Assembly (NCBI GenBank): GCA_035626155.1 | Contig: DASPOF010000108.1 | Span: forward strand, 58,666-122,665 | Direction: 5' to 3' | Length of the DNA: 64,000 nt | Source of the DNA: DASPOF01 sp035626155 | GTDB lineage: Bacteria; Desulfobacterota; Binatia; Binatales; Binataceae | Shown: one piece after another, positions 1 to 7,900 of the stretch | Layout of the letters: every line of letters begins with the position of its first letter | How positions within the stretch are numbered: position 1 is the first letter of the stretch | Program-made: the position numbers and the translations under genes | The notes under the pieces: model-generated | What the model saw: the letters and a program-made list of their open reading frames with translations, nothing else | What the model was told of the DNA's origin: nothing | Databases searched by the model: none

Positions 1-1125
1 GAGAACGTGCCGAAAAGCGGTATTACCGGCACCCGCGAGGGCCGCGAAGACAAGGTCTGGCTCGAGCGCGCGAAGGCGTGGCAGCGCAAGCTCAACGATG
101 CCGGTTACGTAGCGCTGGCATGGCCCAGGGAATATGGCGGCCAGGCGATGGACCCGGTCAGGCAAACGATCGTGAACGATGAGATGACCCGGGCGAAAGC
201 GCCATACATGATCGGAGGGTCGGGACTCGGGATGCTCGGCCCGACGCTGATCACGTGGGGCACCGAGGAGCAGCGAAAGCGCTACCTGCCGAAAATTCTC
301 ACCGCCGAGGAAATCTGGTGCCAGGGATATTCCGAGCCCGGGGCGGGTTCGGACCTCGCTTCGCTGCGCACGCGGGCCGAGATGGTCGGCGACGAATTCA
401 TCGTCAATGGCCAGAAGGTGTGGACCTCGGGCGCGCAGCACGCGGACATGATGTTCTGCCTGGTGCGCACCGATCCCGATGCGCCCAAGCATCGCGGGAT
501 TTCCTACATCCTGATCGACATGCACTCGACGGGCATCACCGTGCGTCCCCTCGTCCAGATGACCGGGGATCGCGGCTTCAACGAGGTCTTCTTCGACAAC
601 GTGCACGTGCCGCGCAAGAACCTGGTCGGCAAGTTGAACGAGGGCTGGCTGGTCGCCAATGCGACGCTGTTCCACGAGCGCAACATGCTCGGCGCCGCCA
701 GCGGGAGCGAGCAGCGCTTCAATCGCCTGCTCGCGCTCGCCAAGACGATCAAGCGCGGCGGCCGGCCGCTTACCGAAGATCCGGTCCAGCGCCAGCGGCT
801 GGCGGATCTCGAAATTCGCGTCGAGGCGATGCGGTATCATTCGCTGCGCCAGCTCACCGATCAGATTCGCCAGAAGAGTCCCGGCATCGAGGCGATGATC
901 AACAAGCTGGTCGGCACCGAGCTGAACCACGACCTCGCGACCGCCGCGATGGAGGTGATGGGCGGCTATTCGATGCTGTCGCGCGACGACGAGCGCGTGA
1001 TGGATAACGGGTACTGGCCGTACGAATGGATGTTCTCGCTCGGACTGGTGATCGGCGGCGGAACGTCGCACATCCAGAAGAACATCATCGCAGAGCGCGG
1101 GCTCAAGATGCCGAAGTCGCGCTGA
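1..1125 (+). CDS. Acyl-CoA dehydrogenase, 5' end cut by window edge
   Basis: FAD-dependent dehydrogenase that introduces the alpha,beta double bond into an acyl-CoA thioester. The visible 372 residues cover the N-terminal helical domain (LNDAGYVALAWPREYGG), the middle beta domain with the FAD/substrate motif (QGYSEPGAGSDLASL, then VWTSGAQHADMMFCLVRTD) and the C-terminal four-helix domain (GGGTSHIQKNIIAERGL). The family is usually about 390-400 aa and the frame stays open to base 1, so some 20-30 N-terminal residues probably lie outside the window; the GTG at base 7 is not a convincing start. It is followed 39 nt later by a second, divergent acyl-CoA dehydrogenase in the same direction, a pairing typical of heteromeric enzymes for steroid side chains or branched acyl-CoAs. 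The substrate is unknown. Confidence 0.9.
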   Translation, partial: ENVPKSGITGTREGREDKVWLERAKAWQRKLNDAGYVALAWPREYGGQAMDPVRQTIVNDEMTRAKAPYMIGGSGLGMLGPTLITWGTEEQRKRYLPKILTAEEIWCQGYSEPGAGSDLASLRTRAEMVGDEFIVNGQKVWTSGAQHADMMFCLVRTDPDAPKHRGISYILIDMHSTGITVRPLVQMTGDRGFNEVFFDNVHVPRKNLVGKLNEGWLVANATLFHERNMLGAASGSEQRFNRLLALAKTIKRGGRPLTEDPVQRQRLADLEIRVEAMRYHSLRQLTDQIRQKSPGIEAMINKLVGTELNHDLATAAMEVMGGYSMLSRDDERVMDNGYWPYEWMFSLGLVIGGGTSHIQKNIIAERGLKMPKSR

Positions 1126-1164
1126 CGGCGCGGCCTCGATCGGCCCCGGGGGATCGAATCGAAA

Positions 1165-2277
1165 ATGGACTTCGGACTAAGCAGCGAACAACAGCAACTG
1201 AAGGACAGCGCACGCGAGTTCCTAAGTGGCGAATGCTCGACCGCCCAGGTGCGCAAGGCGATGGCGAGCGAAGACGGCAGGATACCCGGCCTCGACGCCC
1301 AAATCGCGAAGCTCGGATGGAACGGGCTGATCGTGCCGGAGAAGTTCGGCGGCCTGGGGCTTTCGATGCTCGACATGGCGGTGCTGCTCGAAGAGCAGGG
1401 ATACGCCGCGATGCCGGGGCCGTTCCTGTTTTCCTCGGTGCTCGCCGCAAGCGCGCTCGCAATCGGCGGGAGCGATGAGCTGAACGCGAAGTGGCTCGGC
1501 GCGCTCGCCGAGGGGAAGGCAACCGGCACCGTCGCGATCGTCGAGAAGAGCGACAGCATCATACCCGCCGATTTCGAGACGGTCGCGCGAAAGGATGGCG
1601 GGGCGTTTCGGATCCGGGGCGTGAAGATGTTTGTGCCCTACGCAAACCTCGCCAACTTCATAATCGTCGCCGCGCGCGCGGGCGACGGGGCCGGCGACGC
1701 CGGGCTGTTCGCGGTCGAAACCGGATCGCCGGGCGTGCGGGTCAAGATGTTGAAGAACCTCGATCTCACGCGGCGAGTCGCCGAGGTCGAGTTCGCGGAC
1801 GCTCCCGCATCCGCACTCGGCGGCGGGGCGGGCCTTTACGCGCGCCTGCTCGACATCGGCGCGGTCGCGGTTGCGGCGGACTCGCTCGGCGGCTCCGAGC
1901 GCGCGCTCGATATGGCGGTCGAGTACTCGAAAGTGCGCGAACAATTCGGCAAGCCGATCGGCTCCTTCCAGGCGCTCAAGCACGCCGCGGCGGAGATCGT
2001 GGCGGATCTCGAGCCCGCCCGTGCGCTCTTGTGGTATGCGGCGCACGCGCAGAACTCGGCGCTGGATGAGGCGCCGCGGATGGCGGCGATGGCGAAGGCG
2101 CGGCTGTCGGATGTGTATAGCCGCACCACCGATCGAGCGGTGCTGATGCACGGCGGGATCGGATTTACCTGGGAGCACGATATTCACCTGTGGTTCAAGC
2201 GATCGCGCTTCAACGAATCGTACTTCGGCTCGCCGCCGTACCATCGCGAGCGCGTGGCGCAGCTCGGCGGATATTGA
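1165..2277 (+). CDS. Acyl-CoA dehydrogenase, second subunit or paralogue
   Basis: A 370-residue acyl-CoA dehydrogenase-fold protein. It starts MDFGLSSEQQQLKDSAREFL, the usual N-terminal helix of the family, and ends with the C-terminal bundle (RTTDRAVLMHGGIGFTWEH). The middle domain is degenerate compared with the upstream gene: the usual T-E-x-x-x-G-S-D flavin motif is not obvious near residues 125-150, as is common in the non-catalytic or FAD-poor half of alpha2beta2 acyl-CoA dehydrogenases. The same direction and 39-nt gap suggest one operon and possibly one enzyme. Function as a partner is inference; family membership is clear. Confidence 0.9.
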   Translation: MDFGLSSEQQQLKDSAREFLSGECSTAQVRKAMASEDGRIPGLDAQIAKLGWNGLIVPEKFGGLGLSMLDMAVLLEEQGYAAMPGPFLFSSVLAASALAIGGSDELNAKWLGALAEGKATGTVAIVEKSDSIIPADFETVARKDGGAFRIRGVKMFVPYANLANFIIVAARAGDGAGDAGLFAVETGSPGVRVKMLKNLDLTRRVAEVEFADAPASALGGGAGLYARLLDIGAVAVAADSLGGSERALDMAVEYSKVREQFGKPIGSFQALKHAAAEIVADLEPARALLWYAAHAQNSALDEAPRMAAMAKARLSDVYSRTTDRAVLMHGGIGFTWEHDIHLWFKRSRFNESYFGSPPYHRERVAQLGGY

Positions 2278-2356
2278 AGCGCGGCCCACTTGCGGGCAGC
2301 GATAAGGCGCGCCGGCGCGCGCCCGATCGGCATTGGCGCGAGCGAGCGTCGCGGCC

Positions 2357-4198
2357 CTAATTCCAGCGAATCGTCTGCTCCGCCTGCTCGGTCTCTTCGA
2401 GCCGGCGGCGGTTTGCGGAGCGGATGTCGCTTTGCGAGAGCATCGCGACCACTTCGGCCGGGTTTTCGCGCTTTACGACCGGCACGCGCCCCATGCGGTG
2501 GCGCGCCATCAGATCGACGGCATCGCGCAGAGTGTTATCCTCGAACACAACCACGCGAGGGCCGCGGACGACCTCGCCGACGCGCGTGCCGGCTGGCGTC
2601 ACGGGGTCGAGCAAATCGCGCTGGCTCACGACGCCAACCAGCACCAGGTCGCCATCCAAGACCGGAAAGCCGTGGTGAGCGCTCCCCGGGCGGCCTTCCG
2701 CGATCCAGGAACGGATTTCTCCCAAAGTCAGGTCTGCCCGCAGCGAGACCACCTCGCGCGATGCCACATCACCTACCAATATCTGCGAGAGAAAATCGGC
2801 GGTGTAATCCACCGGCACGGGAATGCCCCGCCGGGCGATCTTTTCGGTCATGATCGTACCTTTCATCAGCAGGCTCGATATCAGGTAGGCAGCAGTGCAA
2901 CCTGCCGTTAGCGGCAGCAGGGCGAAAGGCTGCAAGGTAGTCTCGAAGGCGAACACTATCGATGCGAGAAGGGCGCGCGAAGCTCCGGCAAACATCGCGG
3001 CCATCCCGATCAGAGCGCACAGCCGCAAATCGAGCCCGGCGCCCGGAAAAAGCGCGATTGCTCCGCCGCCGATTGCCGCCCCCATCGCGCCGCCGATCGT
3101 AAACAGGGGAGCGAGCGTCCCTCCCGAAGTGCCGCTCGAGAGCGAGACCGCCCAGGAAACAAATTTGAAGATGCAGAGCAGCACCACCGCCCGCTCGGCG
3201 AGACCGTCGGAGAGTTCGCGGCTGATGTTGTCGTATCCGACGCCCAGGGTCTGAGGAAGCCAGTAGCCGATCGCGCCAACAACCAGCCCACCGAGCGCCG
3301 GCCACCACATCCAGTGAATTGGCAACAAGTTAAAACCGTCCTCGATAAGGTACACCCAGCGCGTCACTGCAACGGACGCGGCTCCGACGAGGACCCCAAG
3401 TAGCACATATGCAATCAGCGCGGTCTGATTCGCCGGCCCGACGCCGGGCATCGCGAAGATTGGCGCGGAGCCCATGAACTCCATCCTGAGCGCTGTTGCA
3501 GCCGCGCTCGCGAACGCGACCGGAATCAGCGAGCGGGGCCGAAACTCGAACAGAAGCAGCTCGATTGCGAGAAGCACCGCTGACACCGGGCTTCCGAAAG
3601 TCGCCGCCATTCCCGCGGCTGCTCCGGCCGACAGTAGAACCTTCCGCTCGTCGGCGGTCGTCCTGAGCAACTGGCCAATCAGAGAGCCAAGCGCGGCGCC
3701 GGTCGCGATGATCGGGCCTTCGGCGCCGAAGGGACCGCCGGTGCCTATCGCGATCGCGGCTGAGATCGGCTTGAGGAATGTGACCCGAGGCAGAATCCGG
3801 CTTTGATTGCGCAGCACCTGCTCCATCACTTCCGGGATTCCATGTCCGCGAATCGCCTCCGAGCCGTATCGCGCCATCAAGCCGACGATGAGGCCGCCGA
3901 TTGCAGGGACGACGATCACGAGCAGTCCGAGCCGGTTCGCGGCGGGCGAAACGAATTGCGGACTCAGGCGGCCATAAAAGGACAGGTTCGTTATGAGGCC
4001 AATCAGGGCGAGCAGAATCCGGGCGGCCAGGCCCGCCATCAGGCCGATCGCGATCGCGATCAGGGAGAGATGCACGACGCGGCCATCGATCGCGGTCGTG
4101 CGCTGAGACGCGATCATCGACTCCAGCGCCGGTCCCATCGACGGAGCAACCGGCAAGCCCTCGGTGGAAGATGACCGTGCGATGCGCCGCTCGCTCAT
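2357..4198 (-). CDS. ClC-type chloride channel/antiporter with tandem CBS domains
   Basis: A 613-residue polytopic membrane protein. Residues about 40-440 carry the ClC fold with the selectivity-filter segments GHGIP (118-122), GAEGP with gating Glu160, and GGTLAP. The last roughly 150 residues hold two CBS domains (for example GRPGSAHHGFPVLDGDLVLV and LMARHRMGRVPVVKRENP), which in this family bind adenine nucleotides and regulate transport. The intact gating glutamate fits a H+/Cl- antiporter at least as well as a channel, so transport mode is undecided. It is convergent with the acyl-CoA dehydrogenases. The ATG at 4198 has no strong ribosome-binding site; Met21 or Met28 are alternatives. 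Confidence 0.92.
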   Translation of the reverse strand: MSERRIARSSSTEGLPVAPSMGPALESMIASQRTTAIDGRVVHLSLIAIAIGLMAGLAARILLALIGLITNLSFYGRLSPQFVSPAANRLGLLVIVVPAIGGLIVGLMARYGSEAIRGHGIPEVMEQVLRNQSRILPRVTFLKPISAAIAIGTGGPFGAEGPIIATGAALGSLIGQLLRTTADERKVLLSAGAAAGMAATFGSPVSAVLLAIELLLFEFRPRSLIPVAFASAAATALRMEFMGSAPIFAMPGVGPANQTALIAYVLLGVLVGAASVAVTRWVYLIEDGFNLLPIHWMWWPALGGLVVGAIGYWLPQTLGVGYDNISRELSDGLAERAVVLLCIFKFVSWAVSLSSGTSGGTLAPLFTIGGAMGAAIGGGAIALFPGAGLDLRLCALIGMAAMFAGASRALLASIVFAFETTLQPFALLPLTAGCTAAYLISSLLMKGTIMTEKIARRGIPVPVDYTADFLSQILVGDVASREVVSLRADLTLGEIRSWIAEGRPGSAHHGFPVLDGDLVLVGVVSQRDLLDPVTPAGTRVGEVVRGPRVVVFEDNTLRDAVDLMARHRMGRVPVVKRENPAEVVAMLSQSDIRSANRRRLEETEQAEQTIRWN

Positions 4199-4590
4199 GT
4201 GGAATCACGGGACCCAACGCGGGAAAGTGTGCCGGTATGATACATTCGGTTGCCTAGCCGAATTGACACATTTGATTCACTAAATGTAGCAACCTTGCCA
4301 CAAGAAACATTTGCGGCGCGGCTATCTGCGCCTGTGGACCCGTGCACGGCGCGCAACGCGGCTAATTTGAAACTATTAGTCGATATTGGCCGAATTCCGG
4401 CCGTTTCGAAATTCGCCGCTGCTCTCAATGATGACTAAGCACGGCTACCGAGCTTATAGCTACAACCAAAATTCAGCCTCGCGGCTGTGGCACGGCAATT
4501 GGAAGGGTCTGTCGCAGCGGTGATCGTTGTTTCACGCGAGCGTTGCGCGCAGAGCAAACGTTCCAGCAGGACGAAGCCGGAGGCGATCGC
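4199..4590. other. Divergent intergenic region, lower GC
   Basis: A 392-nt gap between the divergent ClC gene and the response regulator, visibly richer in A/T than its surroundings around 4240-4440. It holds TTGACA at 4263-4268 without a good -10 partner, and a sigma-54-like TGGCAC-N5-TTGG at 4488-4502 with the -12 GC changed to GG. A 62-codon open frame at 4250-4438 resembles nothing I know and has no ribosome-binding site. I see no convincing gene here. Confidence 0.5.
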
Positions 4591-5076
4591 ATGGGGTCTC
4601 CCAGAAGTGGAATTGGCGAAGAAAAAACCGACGAGATCCTGCTCGGCACTGCGGTCAGAATCTTTCTCGTCGAGGACAACCCCGAACACGCCTTCATCGC
4701 GCTCACCGTGATGCGGCAGGTGCTGGGCGATGCGATCGAGGTGCTTCATGCGCAGACCACCGATGAGGCGCTCGAGATGATCACTCAGTTCACGGAATTC
4801 GACCGGCCGGATCTGTTTTTCGTGGACCTGCGCCTGCCCGACAATGGCGGGTTCGCCGTGCTCTCGGCGGTGCGGGCGAGCGAGGTTTGCTCGACGATTC
4901 CGCTGTTCGTGATCACGAGTTCGATTTACGACCGGGATATCGCGGAGAGCTATGCGCTTGGCGCCTCCGCGGTGCTGTCAAAACCGCTCTCGCGCGGGAA
5001 GCTTCGCGAGGAGCTGGCGCGAATCGGCGCGCTGCCGCGGTCGTCGGTCAACGCCGAGATGACGATCCGGCACTAG
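4591..5076 (+). CDS. Single-domain response regulator
   Basis: A 161-residue CheY-like receiver with no output domain. The receiver spans about residues 20-148: acidic pair Glu28/Asp29 in FLVEDNPEHA, phosphoacceptor Asp79 in FFVDLRLPDNGG, a Thr/Ser in FVITSS near 109-111, and Lys131 in AVLSKPL. ATG 4591 is chosen because GGAGG at 4579-4583 lies 7 nt upstream; a longer frame from 4543 has no such signal. Receivers beginning EDNPxxA with a DNGGFAVL segment are often Rcp1/CheY-like partners of phytochrome or hybrid kinases. No kinase is encoded next to it, so the partner is unknown. A terminator follows. Confidence 0.9.
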   Translation: MGSPRSGIGEEKTDEILLGTAVRIFLVEDNPEHAFIALTVMRQVLGDAIEVLHAQTTDEALEMITQFTEFDRPDLFFVDLRLPDNGGFAVLSAVRASEVCSTIPLFVITSSIYDRDIAESYALGASAVLSKPLSRGKLREELARIGALPRSSVNAEMTIRH

Positions 5077-5106
5077 CGCTGCAACCCTGATTCATGCCTT
5101 CCGTAT

Positions 5107-5150
5107 CGGGCGGGTGAGCTTCGGCGACCCCGCCCGCTTTCCCTTTTGAC
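5107..5150 (+). terminator. Rho-independent terminator after response regulator
   Basis: An 8-bp GC stem (CGGGCGGG at 5107-5114, CCCGCCCG at 5129-5136) with a 14-nt loop and a pyrimidine-rich tail containing TTT and TTTT. It begins 31 nt past the response regulator stop codon. Confidence 0.7.
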
Positions 5151-5325
5151 TGTCCGGTGATCGTCAAATACGATCCGGGCACAACGGGGAATTCAAGGGT
5201 GCGCTGATCATTGACGGGAGACGCGCCCCCCGACGGCGCCATCCCTCTCGATCGGCGTCCCGACACCCGATTTCGCGCTCTGGTCCGCTCCGGCGGAAAT
5301 TTATCGCAAGGAGGCGGTCTATCTC

Positions 5326-6519
5326 ATGAAGTTCGGCACCTTCTACGAGCATCAACTGCCACGTCCCTGGAAGCCCGGCGCGGAGGCCAAACTTTTTCAG
5401 GATGCGCTCGATCAGGTCGAACTCGCCGACAAGCTCGGCATCGATCACATGTGGGAAGTCGAGCATCACTTTCTCGAAGAGTATGCGCATTCATCCGCGC
5501 CCGAGATTTTTCTTGCGGCGTGCAGCCAGCGCACGAAGAACATACGGCTCGGCCACGGGATTGTCCTGCTGCCGCCCGCCTACAACCATCCGGCGCGAGT
5601 CGCCGAGCGGATCGCGACGCTCGATCTCGTAAGCAACGGGCGCGTCGAGTTCGGAACCGGCGAGTCATCGGCGGACGCGGAGCTTGGCGGCTTCCTGATT
5701 CCGCGCGCCGACAAGCGCGACATGTGGCGCGAATCGCTGGGAGTCATCGCGCGGATGTTCGTCGAGGAGCCGTTTCTGGGTCACGAGGGCAAATACTTCA
5801 GGATGCCGGTGCGCAATGTGGTGCCCAAACCGCTGCAGAAGCCGCATCCGCCGCTCTGGGTCGCGTGCTCCCGGCGCGAGACGATTCATCTTGCCGCACA
5901 GCTTGGAATCGGCGCGCTCACTTTCGCATTCGTGTCGCCGGATGAGGCGCGGCAGTGGGTCGACGATTACTACACCACGCTTGCCACGGAATGTGAGCCG
6001 GCCGGATATGCGGTCAACGCGAATATCGCGATCGTCACCGGCTTCATGTGCGACAAGGACGAGGCGCGCGCTCGCGCGATGGGCGAGGAGGGACTGAGGT
6101 TCTTCGCCTTTGCGCTCGGCCATCATTACGTCTTCGGCCGCCACGAGCCCGGCAAGACCGACATCTGGTCCGCCTTCAAAAACAGCCCGATGGAGATGCC
6201 CGGTACCGCGGGCCCCAACGCGTGCATCGGGACGCCCGCCCGGATCCGCCAGCGGCTGCTCGATTACGAAGCGGCCGGCGTCGACCAGGTCGTCTTCATC
6301 TCGCAGGCCGGCAACAACCGCCACGAGGACATCTGCGCATCGCTCGAACTGTTTGCCAGGGATGTGATGCCCGAGTTCAAGGAGCGCGAGGGCAGGCGAG
6401 CGCGCGAGAAGGCCGAACGGATGGCGCCGGTGATCGAGCGCGCGATGAAGCGCAAGCCGGAGCCGAAAATCCCGAAGACCGACGGGCCGACGGTGATACA
6501 GGCGGGGATGCAGGTTTAG
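5326..6519 (+). CDS. LLM-class flavin-dependent oxidoreductase
   Basis: A 397-residue bacterial-luciferase-like monooxygenase. The TIM-barrel landmarks are present: MKFGTFYEHQLPRPW at strand 1, DHMWEVEHHFLEEY, RLGHGIVLLPPAYNHPARVAE, GRVEFGTGESSADAELGGF, and a C-terminal segment with GTPARIRQRLLDYEAAGVDQ. Members use FMNH2 or F420 to oxidise or reduce a wide range of substrates, so the substrate cannot be named. AAGGAGG at 5308-5314 lies 11 nt upstream of ATG 5326. The last 60 residues are charged (EREGRRAREKAERM) and may form a helical tail. It stands between two unrelated genes. Confidence 0.88.
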   Translation: MKFGTFYEHQLPRPWKPGAEAKLFQDALDQVELADKLGIDHMWEVEHHFLEEYAHSSAPEIFLAACSQRTKNIRLGHGIVLLPPAYNHPARVAERIATLDLVSNGRVEFGTGESSADAELGGFLIPRADKRDMWRESLGVIARMFVEEPFLGHEGKYFRMPVRNVVPKPLQKPHPPLWVACSRRETIHLAAQLGIGALTFAFVSPDEARQWVDDYYTTLATECEPAGYAVNANIAIVTGFMCDKDEARARAMGEEGLRFFAFALGHHYVFGRHEPGKTDIWSAFKNSPMEMPGTAGPNACIGTPARIRQRLLDYEAAGVDQVVFISQAGNNRHEDICASLELFARDVMPEFKEREGRRAREKAERMAPVIERAMKRKPEPKIPKTDGPTVIQAGMQV

Positions 6520-6618
6520 CGCGTTTTGCGCAGTCCGCGATTCGATCGTAAGGCCCGCCGCTTCCGCGCGGCCCAGCCGCAACTTGGAACTCCGCGCCGG
6601 GGTGAGTAAACTGCTGCC

Positions 6619-7794
6619 TTGATGGATTGCGCGATTCGCATCGGGAAGATTGCATCGGCCGCGGCTGTGCTCGCCGCGATTGCGGTCGCACCGCCCGCGT
6701 CCGTCCGAGCAGCCGAGCCAACCGGCAAGAACGGGGCGAACAGCGCGCCGGCGGACAAGGCCGCGGTGTTGCACGACGTCGTGCGCAAATTCTCAACGGG
6801 CGAGAAGATCGACCCCGGCGAGCTCCGCGCATTCGTCAAAGCGCAGAACGAGGGCGCCACCACCGGCCCCGCGATCGGCTCCCGGGTCCCGGACTTCGAA
6901 CTGCCGGATCAGAATGGCAAGCGCTGGCCGCTTCACGATCTGATGGGTCCCAAGGGGCTGCTGCTCGTATTCACGCGCAGCGCCGATTGGTGACCCTTCT
7001 GCCGCACGCAGCTCGTCGAGCTGCAACGATCGCTCCCTGAATTGAAGGCCGCGGGGCTTGGCGTCGCGGCGGTGAATTACGACCCGCCCGAGACATTGAA
7101 GCGCTTCGCCGATGCGCATCGCATCACGTACCCGCTGCTCTCGGACAAGGGCAGCGTCGTAATCCGCAAGTTCGGAATCCTGAACACGAACATCCCGCAG
7201 GACCATCCGTTTTACGGCGTTCCCTTCCCCGGCGATTATGTGATCGCGCCCGACGGTGTCGTACGCGACAAATTCTTCCTGCCCGACTACGAGACGCGGC
7301 CGGCCGCATCCGAGGTGCTGCTCAAGGATTTCGGCGCGACGGCGGGAAAGAACACGGCAGTGGAGACCGCGGGCGATGTCACGATGGCGGTGACGCTGTC
7401 GGACGTCACATCCGCCCCCGGTCACGAACTCGGGGTCACCATTGAAATCGCGGTGGCTCCGGGATGGCACATCTACGGCCGGCCGCTGCCGAAGGAATAC
7501 GTGCCGACGACGGTCACGTTCGATCCCGACCTGATCGCGAAGCAGTCAATCGATTTTCCAGCGGCGGTCCCGACCAAGTTCGAGGCTCTCGGCGAGACCA
7601 TTCCGGTTTATACGGGCCGGTTCCGCGCGACGGGGACAATCCTTCTCAAGCTCGGACTCAAACCCGGAGATTACAAGCTTGGCGGGACGCTCAAGTTCCA
7701 GGAATGCAGCGATACGATCTGCAAGATGCCGCAGGCCGCGGCATTCGAGTTGCCGCTTAAGATCGAACCGCTCGTGGCGGGCCTGAAACCCTAG
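6619..7794 (+). CDS. Selenoprotein: exported redoxin with UxxC site fused to a DsbD-alpha domain
   Basis: Read as one 391-residue protein with an in-frame TGA at 6991-6993 decoded as selenocysteine 125. N-terminus: signal peptide (ends near ASVRAAEP, residue 33). Residues about 80-245: thioredoxin-fold redoxin (SRVPDFELPDQNGKRWPLHD, LLLVFTRSADW), then U-P-F-C in the CxxC position, then RTQLVELQRSLPELKAAG and AVNYDPPETLKRFAD. The frame and its similarity to redoxins continue straight through the TGA, which lies exactly where the peroxidatic or nucleophilic Cys belongs. Residues about 250-388: DsbD N-terminal-like (DsbD-alpha) domain with a CSDTIC cysteine pair (FQECSDTICKMPQ). A stem-loop follows the TGA at the right distance, and selA is at 45.8-47.3 kb. 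The protein probably acts in the periplasm as a thiol or selenol oxidoreductase or peroxidase; its substrate is unknown. A gene broken by a nonsense mutation is the alternative. Confidence 0.85.
7008..7024 (+). promoter_or_regulatory. Candidate bacterial SECIS stem-loop
   Basis: A perfect 7-bp inverted repeat, GCAGCTC and GAGCTGC, closes a GTC loop whose first base is G (7015). The loop starts 21 nt after the TGA at 6991-6993. Known bacterial SECIS elements have a short apical stem-loop roughly 16-37 nt after the UGA with a G among the first loop bases, and this fits. Assignment is by eye. Confidence 0.65.
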
Positions 7795-7900
7795 CGGAAT
7801 ATCGATCTGAGAGTGCCTGCGGGACCGTCCGCGCGCGGCGGAGCAACTGAGTTGGCGCGGCCGAAGGCGCGCGACGTGCTCCATCGCGGGAGATTGCGAA

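Noticed and set aside
4250..4438. 62-codon frame in the lower-GC gap
   Set aside because: No ribosome-binding site, TTG start and no resemblance to any protein I know.
4488..4502. Sigma-54-like element before the response regulator
   Set aside because: The -12 GC is GG, and no copy of the upstream repeat found at the other two sigma-54 promoters is present.
6991..6993. TGA as a nonsense mutation or sequencing error
   Set aside because: It falls exactly at the catalytic Cys, the frame stays intact on both sides, a SECIS-like hairpin follows and selA is in the same window.
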